Shown: positions 32,101 to 42,064 of the stretch, piece after piece | How positions within the stretch are numbered: the first letter of the stretch is position 1 | Layout: every line of letters starts with the position of its first letter | Origin: Seminavis robusta | Taxonomy: Eukaryota > Bacillariophyta > Bacillariophyceae > Naviculales > Naviculaceae | Length of the DNA stretch: 43,378 nucleotides | NCBI GenBank assembly: GCA_903772945.1 | Contig: CAICTM010000898.1 | Location: 1-43,378 of the forward strand | Direction: 5' to 3' | Made by a program: the position numbers and the translations under genes | The notes under the pieces: generated by a model | The model's input: the letters and a program-made list of their open reading frames with translations, nothing else | The model's database searches: none | Told to the model about the DNA's origin: nothing

Positions 32101-35100
32101 TACTATCACAATTTTCGCCCAGAGGTTTTTTCTGGGCGTCATTGCTACCTTCCTCTTCAGCGCACTTGTTGTTCACACACAAACGGCTCTCACACATCAG
32201 GTCGTCCCTGCAAGGGGCATCGATCGGTTGCCCGTCACAAACCTGGTCGAACGCTGCGTCTTCATCTGCGAAGGGAATTGCGGTTCCGTGACAACACACA
32301 TATGGAGCAGATTCAGACAGAGCACTTCGGGCACATTTGCCGTACCCCGGGCATAGATCTGTCTTGTTGTTTGGATTGCAAGACCGCCCCGTTTCCAACA
32401 AGAAAATATCGACAACTTCTGTCTTTGTAAAATTGTAGCAAGTTTCAAATTCACTGTAGCTTAGAGTAGATGGGTCCTCGTCGAGATACCTATCAGCAGG
32501 AACAATGGACACGGTGAGTCTCAATGTGCATCATGGTGCTGGTGTCCCATAAGCGTGCACAGCCAGTTTCACTCACTTCCCCTGTACTTCTGGATGTGCT
32601 TCACACCAATCCACGATGGGAAGACACTGTGGGTCCAAACTGAGGTAACCCTTGGTTTCATCCTCCTCCAATTTCCCAGTCGCGAGAACCTCTTGCGCAA
32701 CAGCTTCGGCAACGGTGTCCGGGTTTTCTGGAGCTTCAACCCACGCTGGGCATATCACCCGATGGTCCACGAAAGTCTCTATCACATGTGGTATTCCCCG
32801 TCGGTACCATATCAAAGTGGAAAAGGGCGCAAACGCCAAGAAAGCAGTCGCAAAGAGGGTAAACCACTGGAGCCCTTTCTGCCCATAGACGTTACCAACG
32901 CTTGTGGGAAGAATGAACACAAGGCCTTCACGAGCAGCATCGTTGTGAGATCAATGGCAGAAGCACCAAACATCCTAAAAATCGATCTCTTACCGTACGT
33001 CCTATTTTAGGTCAAAGGGAGCAATTGACGAAGAATTCCCAATGAGAAACGGCATTCACACCACGTCGTACAAGTTAGAAAGCATTGTAACAATTGACTA
33101 AACTCACCCACAAAAGATAGCCGTCAGAATCCACCCTATGATCTTGTTGCCAATAGCACAACCAAAGTGCTCATCATCGGGACAGAACACAGTGGCAGCT
33201 TCGCTAGCCTGCAGATGAGAGATAAAGAAGCTCAGGTACACCAGAGCTAACGGTAGGTGGAAGCAAACAAGTAGTCGACAGTGAGGGCCCTGTATATGTC
33301 GAACCAATTACAGGCTTTCACAACCACAAAGCCAAACGTACTTGTCAGTATGAAAAGGCACCACACCATCGTGTTGGCCCAAGCGGAGCGATAAGTGTCT
33401 GCTACGTAGTCGATGAAACTGGCCGTGCCCATGTGCAACACTTGGTCACTGACAACGGGATTCTCAGTGGCCATGGGTTCGTCCCAATTCCTGCACCAAG
33501 GATGAGTTGTACCATGCATAAGCCGCTTTCAAAAACAAAAGCAGGCAACCGCAGCGTATAGCGCTCATCTTCCAAAACTTACCAGCCAAACACGTCGTAA
33601 AAGACCGAAGTCTTCGGAGCGCTTCCATCATCATCCGTTGGCGCTGGGACGTAAGTGGATACATCCGAAGTCAGAGCTGCAAGGAAGTTTTCTACTTTTA
33701 GCATGGGAGGGCCACCATTGATCCTTAGCGCGTCCTGTAGCCCAAACCAAGGCATTTGAGGTTTCGTGAGTCGTTCACGAGCTGGAGGAGCGTAGTGAGT
33801 AGTGTTTGTCGCGTCGCACTTACCAGTAGTTTTTGCACTTGAACTGGATCGTTCGCCGTGTCCACATCTCCAAACGACTCTAGAATCGTAATCAGCATAT
33901 CAGCATCAATTGTCGCTCCACGTCGAATTTCACCTTGGAGGTCCTCGTCGAAGATCTCTATCAGTGCCTCAAGTACAACCTTAACAATTCCCACTGCCTT
34001 GTTTGAGAGTCGCGCTTCCTTTGTTTCCACCGGTGTCATTGCATCCTCCTCTTTTTTCTCCTCTTCTTCCATCTTGAAACTGATTGGCTCACTAATGCTG
34101 GACCATAATTGTCGCTGGCGTTTCGTAGACTTTTTGATAGATCGAGAGCCGTGATACCTGTCAGCAAGCTGGCGAAGCTCCGGGATCACTAAGACAGACA
34201 TGAGCTGTACCAAGTCAAAATAGTAGATTGGTTCTTCCTCTTCTTCGTCATCTTCAGTCGTACTCTGCTCCTCCGTGGGAACACTCTGATGGGTCCCTCC
34301 TCTTGCAATTTTGTCATTTTGGACATCCAGTTGTGCTGCGAATTCATTGCGAAGCTTTCCACCACACAAGTTTATCGCGATATCGATCGCTTGCTCTGAA
34401 GTGATCTCAATGCCGTACCGAGACGAAAGGTAGGGCCCAATGTCTTGGGCTGATACCAGGACGAAAGTCGCAGCGAACACAAAAATTTAGGATGAGACGA
34501 GTCCAACTTTCAAGGCAGACGAAACCTGTATAACCAAATGAGCAAAACTCACAAGAGATGGTGCCATCTGATCGCAAGAGTTTCTCTGCGTTTTGATGAA
34601 GAGCTGAGATGTATTCCAACTCTCGAATGTCTGCTGCTGGCCCCACGATGCGTGGAAAAGAACCAAGGGTCTTTTTCACCGACTCATGCTCCCTTCGATT
34701 GCTGCCATGACTTTTTCGGAGAACCGCAGACAACCTAGGTTTGGCTGGACCCGGCGCCAGCGCTTGTTCCTCAGGCAGCGATTCACTGCCACCAACCCGA
34801 TTCCTGATATCCTCTCTGACTCGTTCCTTGTCCATGTGATTTTTCATCTTTCGGGAGTCGCATCAAGAAAAAGGGTGAGAGATTGTGGCACAACGCTTGG
34901 TTACCAAGTTCGCTGGACTTACCTGGAATGTGAACGAGTTGTTCTGGACATCAATGATTCGAAGCATTGGGGTACCGTGTGTGGCTTTGTTGATCTTGTA
35001 CTTGGTGAGGTTTTGCCACTCCCAGCTAGCCGTGCTAACCCCTTGCGAATTGATGTAAGTTATGGTATACCCATCCAACACAAGACGACCACCTCGCTGG

Positions 35101-35663
35101 CCTTGAAAGCCCACGTTGGTGTATTGGGTTCTCTCTGGAGCTGAGAACGGTTCAACGTCGTCATTGCCTTCCTTGTCGTTGTCCTTTTGGCTTGCTTCCA
35201 ACTTGAGCAGCATACGGACTCGAGCATTATCCATCGTTTGTCTGCTCTGGAATTCAAATATCAAATCATCGTTGTACTTTGTTACTACCTTGAGCAAGTA
35301 TCGGTCCTCGGCTCGTTTGTTGGTTTTGATCTTGACAACCGATTTCCATCGGATTTTCAGCTTGAGTTTCTCTTGAGGAGCACCAGGCGGGGAGTGAAAG
35401 ATAAAGCCTCGACGGACCAAGGACAAATGGCCTCCTCCCACCTGCCACCCCACAAAGGCCACATTCTCAAAAACCACACTGTTCGATTGCTGCTGTGCAT
35501 GAGAGAGCATACTCTCGTCTCTCATAAAGTCATCTTCGCGAGTGGGCACATTCTGTATCGGCTGTCCAAAGTAACGACTGCTGGGGTCTTCAGTAAAAAC
35601 ATCGTTCTGTGGTTGCTCTCCCACGAAGGCGACACTGGGCTGCTCCATATCTTCAGCTTGCAT
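29140..35663 (-). CDS. Large multi-pass membrane protein with PH-like modules and Cys-rich loop; family unknown
   Basis: Nineteen exons, high to low: 35663-34923, 34847-34553, 34449-33824, 33734-33583, 33490-33280, 33208-33112, 32925-32577, 32489-32008, 31956-31720 (or from 31941), 31611-31030, 30944-30819, 30759-30693, 30597-30351, 30267-30130, 29996-29968, 29886-29870, 29791-29740, 29520-29310, 29202-29140. All junctions are GT-AG with matching phase; sum about 1,573 aa. Residues 65-245 hold two PH/GRAM-like modules, and 345-555 a helical region with an acidic linker (SRYGIEITSEQAIDIAI, DLVQLMSVLVIPEL). Membrane helices lie near 640, 700, 735, 1130, 1245, 1340 and 1420. A cysteine-rich loop spans about 850-985 (APCRDDLMCESRLCVNNKCA). 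Exons 1-2 might be separate genes: exon 2 begins with ATG after a 75-nt intron. Function not recognised; receptor or transporter-like roles are speculation. Confidence 0.72.
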
Positions 35664-36303
35664 CGTATGGCAACGTTGTCTCCTAACCTTCTCTCGTTGC
35701 GAGTGTCAACAAGTCTCCAAAATGAGGATATCATCAGAGCTCTTGCAATCAGGTGGACAACACTAATAGCTGCTCCAGTTCCGTAGCAGAACCACAAACG
35801 AAAATTTGTCGTCAAGACTGAAGCCAGAAGCCAGAAGCCAGTACCGGTACCGGTGGTACCAATACGCCAGTAAGTACGGGTACCCCAGTAAGGGTGGTGC
35901 TTGGGCTTCTTTCTGATCATTTTTGTAATTTTGTTGAGCCAATACAACTACGACGACGCGACAGGACTATCTCGAGACCTTTTGTCAATATACAACTGAC
36001 ACATTGGGGACCACAAAGAATGAACTCCACAAGAATGAAATTAAGATACGTGTTCTCCAAAAACATTTTTAAAATTTCTTTAAATCGCTTTAATCAGGAA
36101 AATAGATGTTACTTATCGTACTTTCTAAGTGTGTGCTATCGGTACTAGTACCGGTATGCATGTGTATTAATAGTCGAGTGCACATTGTACCAGTGAAAGC
36201 TCGGCGCGGTTTCTTTTTACGACTCGACTCGACTCGACTTGACTTATGTTACTGTACGCTGTAATGTACTCGACTCAGAAATTCTGCAATCTCTCGAGTT
36301 GTT
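35664..36303. other. Promoter-side intergenic with GTAC palindromes and GACTC run
   Basis: No gene. Contains CCGGTACCGGTGGTACC-type palindromes (about 35,840-35,862), another GTAC cluster near 36,140, and a CGACT pentamer run (about 36,219-36,245). It lies upstream of the large membrane-protein gene. Confidence 0.6.
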
Positions 36304-36715
36304 TCGAATGTACCGGTACAGTCTATTCTCTCTTATGTTTATTGGGTGTGCATTCAGATAAGTATAAATATAAGAGAGAATAAACATAACAATTTTGTCT
36401 AGCTATTTCCTAGTGAAGAGCTCGTGGAGCTCTCTTGGAACGGCTCAAATGCCTTTTTAAACACCCACTTCAGCTATGGTGGCCCCTTTGCTTTCCTAGG
36501 ACTGCCTACCATGGTGGATTGCCATGCCACTGCTGAGGAATCTTGACAACTGCATGAAATGCCCTCACCTTTTAAGCTTGAGTCATTAGTAACTGGTGAC
36601 TCAGGGGGGGGCACTCTATGAAAGCATAAATACAAGAGAGAAATAAATATAAGAATAATAAGTATAAGAGAGAGTAGACTGTACTCCGTGCAGACCACCG
36701 GTACCGGTACCGGTA
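36304..36715. repeat. About 400-bp segment with imperfect inverted ends (possible MITE)
   Basis: The left end (from about 36,310) reads GTACCGGTACAGTCTATTCT, then CTCTTATG. The right end read on the other strand (from about 36,715) has GTACCGGT, then GTACAGTCTACTCTCTCTTA. Each end also carries an inner inverted motif (TATTCTCTCTTAT / ATAAGAGAGAATA near 36,330 and 36,370; AAGAGAGAAATAAATATAAG near 36,640). The interior has no ORF. No clear target-site duplication was found, so calling it a transposon is tentative. Confidence 0.45.
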
Positions 36716-36799
36716 TGGTACTTTTGACCTTGTTTCCCCCCGCTCCAACAGGACCCAGGCAGGCAGTGTTTGAAAAGAGGTGGTTCTGTACTTGAATAT

Positions 36800-37320
36800 T
36801 CTGAAAAAGGTGACTTTTTGATGCTCCGGTACAGAACCTCCATCCATCTACGCACTCGCACCCAACGAAAGTATTGCATCTTCACGCCTCACAGGACTCG
36901 ACTTCGCTCCTTCTGTGTTGGGTGTTGGGGGTATTGTCTGTTTGGCATTGGTAGCGGTATCCAAAGGCGACTTTGGCAGCTACGGTACAGAAACCTTCGT
37001 GTCTCAGGCAACCGACGAAAAGCACTGCACCTTCATGCTTCACAGGACTGAGCAACCCCTTTCCGTGTTTTCAGAAGGGAGGCAGAGACTACTTTCGGGA
37101 GCAAGTACCCGTTTTCGTGCATGCGAAAGGTGACATGCTACCCGTACCGCTTCTCTGCACCCCTACGCAAAAGGATGATGTGGTGGATCATGTTGCCGTG
37201 CTGAAACTCCATGCCCTGCCAGGAGAGGAAAACCCTCGTAAGAAAGAAATCGTACTTTTCCAGTACTTTCAAGGAATCGTCCGTCGATCACCTATTGTAC
37301 CGCAGCTAGCTGTGGGCTGA
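36800..37320 (+). repeat. Degenerate tandem repeat, period about 160 bp, possibly ex-coding
   Basis: A motif aaaGGYGAC recurs at about 36,804, 36,963 and 37,125. The first two units share further stretches (ggtacagaa-cc, and ttcacg/atgc-ttcacaggact). In differing frames the units read SEKGDFLML, SKGDFGSYGTETFV and AKGDMLPV, suggesting a protein repeat of about 53 residues that has lost its frame. The last open stretch (36,973-37,320) ends VRRSPIVPQLAVG. No start, promoter or known domain. Confidence 0.4.
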
Positions 37321-38026
37321 AGCTGTCCGACTTCTATCACAAAGCCAGCCATCTCAATAACATTATACACCTGCAACCAGAGCGCGGAGGCTGCCTCCAT
37401 GGTTGTTCAGCAGTTCTCTTGCAATGAACAGTAAACAAGTCAGTTTCATCGAAAGGTTGGGTAAGTAGGTAAGATAGGGCAACTATTTTGATTGTGAACC
37501 TCATTTTGCTGGGGTGATGGATGCATCCAACCTCCTTTCATTGCATCCATGTGCGCCAGCGGATCTACAGAGACAGCGCCCCTCTCTGGACTGCAATCAG
37601 AACCGGTACGTTGACACAGCTTGGAGATGGCGGCGGGATCGGGCTTGCTAGCTGGAATGCCGATCACCATCGGGTAGCAAACTGGAGCAAACAGGGCCAA
37701 TACCACAACGGCGCCTCAGTGTGTCTTTTGACGAGAGATCGGAATAGCACTCAATCCCGGAGGAAGGTCGACTCAACCACGACTAACGTAAACACGATTT
37801 AGAATCGAATCCGTTGGGAACGGCATTTTGCTTACCTCACAATGGCGTAGAAACCGACGGTGAACCACATACCATTCGACCGGCAAGTAACAACAAAGAC
37901 CAGCAAGCAAGAAACAAAGAAACTAAACCGAAGAAGCTAAATAGACAACTGCTAGTTAGGAGAAGAAGAAGAGGAACAACCCACCACACGAAACAAACCA
38001 AGCCAACAACCAAAAAGACACAAAAG
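37321..38026. other. Intergenic and 5' leader of CHMP2A
   Basis: About 700 bp with no convincing gene. The last 170 bases before the ATG are A-rich (acaaagaccagcaagcaag), in keeping with a transcribed leader. Confidence 0.5.
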
Positions 38027-38923
38027 ATGGGCAATGTCATGGGCAAGAAGAAGCCTCTGAAGGAGGTTTTGCGTGAAAACAAGCGCATGATCAATCGGGC
38101 CGTTCGAGAATTGGACAGAGAAAAGCAGGGGCTGGAACGGGAAGAACAACGCTTGACGATGGAAATCAAAAAGGCCGCCAGAGCGAATCAAATGGCGTCC
38201 GTCAAGATCATGGCCAAGGTGAGTAAATAAATGACGAAACTAGTGCTTGTACGTGCGTCTGTCGCAGTGGTTCTGACTTATCTATCTATCGTGTTGTCGC
38301 CATGCCAAACAAAAAGGACCTTGTCCGCACACGACAATACATTGCCAAATTCATTGAAATGAGGAGTCACCTGCAAGGAACCGCCTTGAAATTGCAGACA
38401 GTCAAGAGTCACCAAGCAATGGCAGAGGCCATGTCCAGCACAGCCCAGGCCATGTACAAGATGAACAAGGTGGTCAATGTGTCCTCCATTACCAAGATGA
38501 TGGCCGAATTTGAAAAGGAAAATGCCAAGACAGAAATGATGCAAGGTGAGTTAGTTTTCGTTGCTGGCTGCTTTTCTTGGTTGTTGACAGCCAATCTGCT
38601 GTTTGAATGGATTTGGTAATCTAACTCTTCTTGTTGATGCAACAGAAATAATGGGAGACGCCATTGACGATGCTATGCAAGACGACAACGCAGAAGAGGA
38701 GGAAGATCGAATTGTTGGACAAGTTCTGGATGAAATTGGCATTTCCATGGCAGAAGAGGTTCCCGATGCTGCAGGACTTGGGTCGCTGGCAACTCCCACT
38801 GCAGCAACACCAGAAAAGGTCCCTGCAGCTGCCGCAGCAGTGGGTGGTGACGGCGGTGGTGGCGGCGGTGGCGATTCCGCACTGAGCGACTTGGAAGCCC
38901 GATTGAACAATTTGAAACGATAA
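38027..38923 (+). CDS. CHMP2A: CHMP2A/Vps2, ESCRT-III subunit
   Basis: Three exons (38027-38218, 38317-38545, 38646-38923), introns 98 and 100 nt, phases 0 and 1, total 232 aa against about 222 in animals. The basic Snf7 core starts MGNVMGKKKPLKEVLRENKR, with REEQRLTMEIKKAARANQM in helix 1-2 and the CHMP2-typical MYKMNKVVNVSSITKMMAEF. The acidic C-terminal half carries DRIVGQVLDEIGI and a Gly/Ala-rich linker, ending DSALSDLEARLNNLKR, a clear MIM1 motif that binds the MIT domain of Vps4. It works with CHMP3 and Vps4 in membrane scission at multivesicular bodies, cytokinesis and the nuclear envelope. Other ESCRT genes are not in the window. Confidence 0.95.
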
Positions 38924-39238
38924 AAATTATCTCCGAACACACACATACAACACACGCAACAAATCACTCCTGTACCATTCGTCGACAATGGCGAGATCTT
39001 ACTACAAACAAAACAATCCACAGCAGTAAAGAGAGTAGCAACTGCAGTCAACACTACACACCAAACTATTGAGAGTACCTTTGCCGTGGTCTTTGGATGC
39101 ATGAAAAGGGAAGCCAGCACACGTCACATAGTTGGTATCATTGGAAAGTTCAACCTTCATGCCCATCCACTACAACTGAAACTGGGTCTACCGTATGGCA
39201 AGGTTTATGCATCTATCTGTTTGTTGATCTAGATGTAG

Positions 39239-40069
39239 CTAGTTTTTGTTTGGCCTCACAGATCGTTTCATGTAGAAGACACTCTCATCGTCTGGCCGAC
39301 CTGTTCTCGAGGCGCGCACTATTTTTGTATCGTCGTCCAAGTAGGTACTTCGCCAAACTCTTGCAACCCCGGCCGGAAAGTCTTTCGAGAGCAACAGGTT
39401 GCCAAACAGACTAAAGTTGAGTCTCAAAAATGTCACCTTCCAATACTTGGCTCCCCAATCCGTTCCTTCTAATGGGGTAGAAAAACTACCACCAGTACTA
39501 CTGTCACTATCATCACCATCAGAGAGCTCCTTTCCGTCCCAATCTTCCCAAATTCCATCCAAAACAACCGTTAGCCATTGGTCATCACGGCTATTGGATG
39601 GCAGTCTCAAAATGTTGTTGTACTCGTTCCCTTGGGCGACAATGTCTTGTTCGGCACTTCCTTGGAATGGACCCAGCTGACCATTGGATGGTGGTGGACA
39701 ATCTGTGAACCACACATGCCATCGTCCTTTGAAATTTGGGTCCCGATTGGGAGCTTCCACTGTGTTTTGAGATTCAATTTGCTCGAATATTGGATCCAAC
39801 AAGTGAATTGCAGCTGCTTTGCCCTGGGTTACAATAATCAATTCTTCCACTTGACCTTTTAAGCTGTCAACCTCAGTGACACTACTACTGGCAGTTGTTT
39901 TGTCTGTATCAGAGGAGGAAAATATTGACTTCAAATCGAAAAGTTGAAGCCGGGAAGAACTCCTTACGGGACGAAATGATGGGCTTGAGGAAAAACCATG
40001 GCAGATGGTGGCAAAGATGAGAAATAATGACACCAGGGTCTTGAAAAGGTCCAATCTCAAAGCTGTCAT
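39239..40069 (-). CDS. Plastid-lipid-associated protein (PAP/fibrillin family)
   Basis: Single exon, 276 aa. The N-terminus has a signal peptide (LFKTLVSLFLIFATICHG) with a Phe immediately after (GFSSSPSFRPVRSSSRL), then a Ser/Arg-rich stretch: the bipartite plastid-targeting layout of diatoms, with F at +1. The mature part fits the PAP/fibrillin lipocalin-like domain: GRWHVWFTDCPPPSNGQLGP near residue 115, VVLDGIWEDWDG near 170, then WKVTFLRLNFSLFG and WRSTYLDDDTKIVRASR near the end, the usual closing strand. Fibrillins stabilise plastoglobules and thylakoid lipid structures. A long acidic Ser insertion (GDDSDSSTGG) sits before the last strands. Assignment rests on this pattern and length; the subfamily cannot be given. 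Confidence 0.75.
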   Translation of the reverse strand: MTALRLDLFKTLVSLFLIFATICHGFSSSPSFRPVRSSSRLQLFDLKSIFSSSDTDKTTASSSVTEVDSLKGQVEELIIVTQGKAAAIHLLDPIFEQIESQNTVEAPNRDPNFKGRWHVWFTDCPPPSNGQLGPFQGSAEQDIVAQGNEYNNILRLPSNSRDDQWLTVVLDGIWEDWDGKELSDGDDSDSSTGGSFSTPLEGTDWGAKYWKVTFLRLNFSLFGNLLLSKDFPAGVARVWRSTYLDDDTKIVRASRTGRPDDESVFYMKRSVRPNKN

Positions 40070-40590
40070 CTTCTAATGGATATTCTCTGACTGATGCTTG
40101 CAAATAATATTTGTCGCCTAGCCAGACTAGGAGGCTGATTCTGTTCCAATTACCAACACTCATCTGCTCATCTGCGCAACCAACCAGTTGACACCGGCGA
40201 TCTTGAAAGTTGAAGTGAGAGAGAGGAGCAAGTGTGATACCTTTTTTGGAACTCTCTCGTTTACGTTTACGCGTTCGTGCTACTGTACATACATGTACTC
40301 AACTCCACCAAGCGGCACAGTTTGAGTCGAGTCGAGTCGAGTCCTTCCGAGAGTACATAGTCTAGATTTCATTTATTTCTACCTTCCAATCTCACCTGTA
40401 GTAGAGTTTCCGTATGCAGGGCTAAACTAGCATGATGATCAGCCAGAAGGTACTCGTGTCCGGTACCAAATAAAAGACGAGATGAAACTGATGAAGCATG
40501 CTACGTATAGCACAACAAAACCACCCAAAATGTGTAAATAGCTACCCAAGCTATGCCAAGACTCCCTCTTGTTTGAGCTGCAAGAACCAC
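40070..40590. other. Intergenic, GAGTC run upstream of the PAP gene
   Basis: No gene. Four GAGTC/GTCGA pentamers in a row lie near 40,324-40,342, about 260 bases upstream of the PAP start. The other half is the 3' flank of the PDZ paralogue. Confidence 0.6.
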
Positions 40591-41865
40591 TCACTTGAAC
40601 AATCCCATGATCAATACCACACCAATCATAAGTATGACGGAAAGGAACAATCCCATCACCTGATTCATGGATGGTTCGTTGGCTTGGGCCCTGTTCATGG
40701 CATTGATAACTTGAGGAGGAATTGTACTCCCAATAGAGTTGTTGACGGAGAAGGCGGCAACCACCACCCCTGTCTCCAACAACGTTTTTGCCTTGATGGT
40801 AATAATTCGACCTGCTCTCGCAATCATCTCGCCCGCGTCTGCGGCATCACAGAATTCGCAATTTTCTCCATTGATGGACAGAATGGGATCACCCACATTG
40901 AGCAGGGAATCAAAAAACAACCCGTCTGCGTCAATCTGGGAGACCCTTAACCTTCTTTGACCAGCTGAGACCAATCCCAGACCGCACCGACTCTCATCCA
41001 CAGGTTTCGTGATCATGCTCTCCACCAGATTGGGATCGCCCTCTTGGTTGTGCACAACTATGGTGATCGACCCCTCCAGAGAATCCAAATGCTTAGTAAT
41101 ATCCTTTGATTCTAAAATATAACAGCGTTTCGTGTTGACTGACAACAGTCGGTCTCCAACGTGAAATGGAGTATGGCTGGTCAATGATCCGGGTGATATG
41201 GCCGAGATAATGACATTATCGTCTTTGTCGATCAGTTCCAAGCCAATGGGCGTGTTCTTGCTTGGTTTAGATATTGTAGCACTAATGAACTCGGCCCTTC
41301 GCTGACTGAGAGGGAGATCAGTTTGACTCGATTCACTGCTAACGGTAATACTTGGTTGTGGATCATGAACAGAGCCTGTTGCTGGCTTTCGATGACTATG
41401 GTGGTCTGGTGTCGTCACAAGGTTGGCAATCAGTGTAGATTCAAGATCTACCGGGTTAATCATGCCATCGTCGCCTGGGGGAGGCTGAACAACAGCCAAG
41501 GCATTCCTAATACTAGCACCACTACCATCTACACTGCTCTCATCACACACCGAAGGAGACGAAAGAGACTTCAAGGATTCGGGAAGCTCAATAATCGGCA
41601 ATGAACCCATTTCAATGTCGACATCGGTATCATCATCACTCGAGGCGACGACTGCCACCACAGCTGATGGAGACTCCATCCTTTCTTCTTCGTCACGGCT
41701 CATCATAGCAGACGTAGTTCTGTGAAGCTTGGTTTCAAGTTGCTGTTGGAGGTTGGAGAGATGAGGGTGATGTTTGTCTTCGTTTTTCTGAAAAGTGAGG
41801 CTTTTTTCTTCGCAAGGTTTCAGCTTGGGAGGAGGTGAGCAGAGAGCGGAGTTGACACCAAACAT
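40591..41865 (-). CDS. Two-PDZ, C-terminally membrane-anchored protein (paralogue)
   Basis: Single exon, 424 aa, same architecture as the gene at 27.0-28.7 kb. PDZ-like domain 1 has IGLELIDKDDNVIISAISPG and FHVGDRLLSVNTKR. PDZ-like domain 2 has CGLGLVSAGQRRLRVSQI, then LNVGDPILSINGENCEF. They share RAEFISATI, EGDPNLVESMITKP and TGVVVAAFSV with their counterparts. The C-terminal helix VMGLFLSVILMIGVVLIMGL ends almost at the last residue (FK), so the luminal tail of the sister is missing. The disordered N-terminus is shorter, and an in-frame MMSRDEEERM at about residue 53 is a likely alternative start. Single-copy function unknown; the pair is divergent enough to be an old duplication. Confidence 0.82.
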   Translation of the reverse strand: MFGVNSALCSPPPKLKPCEEKSLTFQKNEDKHHPHLSNLQQQLETKLHRTTSAMMSRDEEERMESPSAVVAVVASSDDDTDVDIEMGSLPIIELPESLKSLSSPSVCDESSVDGSGASIRNALAVVQPPPGDDGMINPVDLESTLIANLVTTPDHHSHRKPATGSVHDPQPSITVSSESSQTDLPLSQRRAEFISATISKPSKNTPIGLELIDKDDNVIISAISPGSLTSHTPFHVGDRLLSVNTKRCYILESKDITKHLDSLEGSITIVVHNQEGDPNLVESMITKPVDESRCGLGLVSAGQRRLRVSQIDADGLFFDSLLNVGDPILSINGENCEFCDAADAGEMIARAGRIITIKAKTLLETGVVVAAFSVNNSIGSTIPPQVINAMNRAQANEPSMNQVMGLFLSVILMIGVVLIMGLFK

Positions 41866-42064
41866 GAGGTAGTAAAGGTAAATATGAGGCCAAGAAATTG
41901 TTTACTACTAGCTAATGTAAATATTTAATACTACCTCGGTTTCCCTCATCTACCCTCAACATGAGCCTCGCATCGATAGAAGCCATGGAGGCTGTTTATT
42001 AGCGAGTACGCGTTGCGTATCAGTACGTCAAAGTGGCGCCTCAAGGCAGAACAAAAAACAATTG

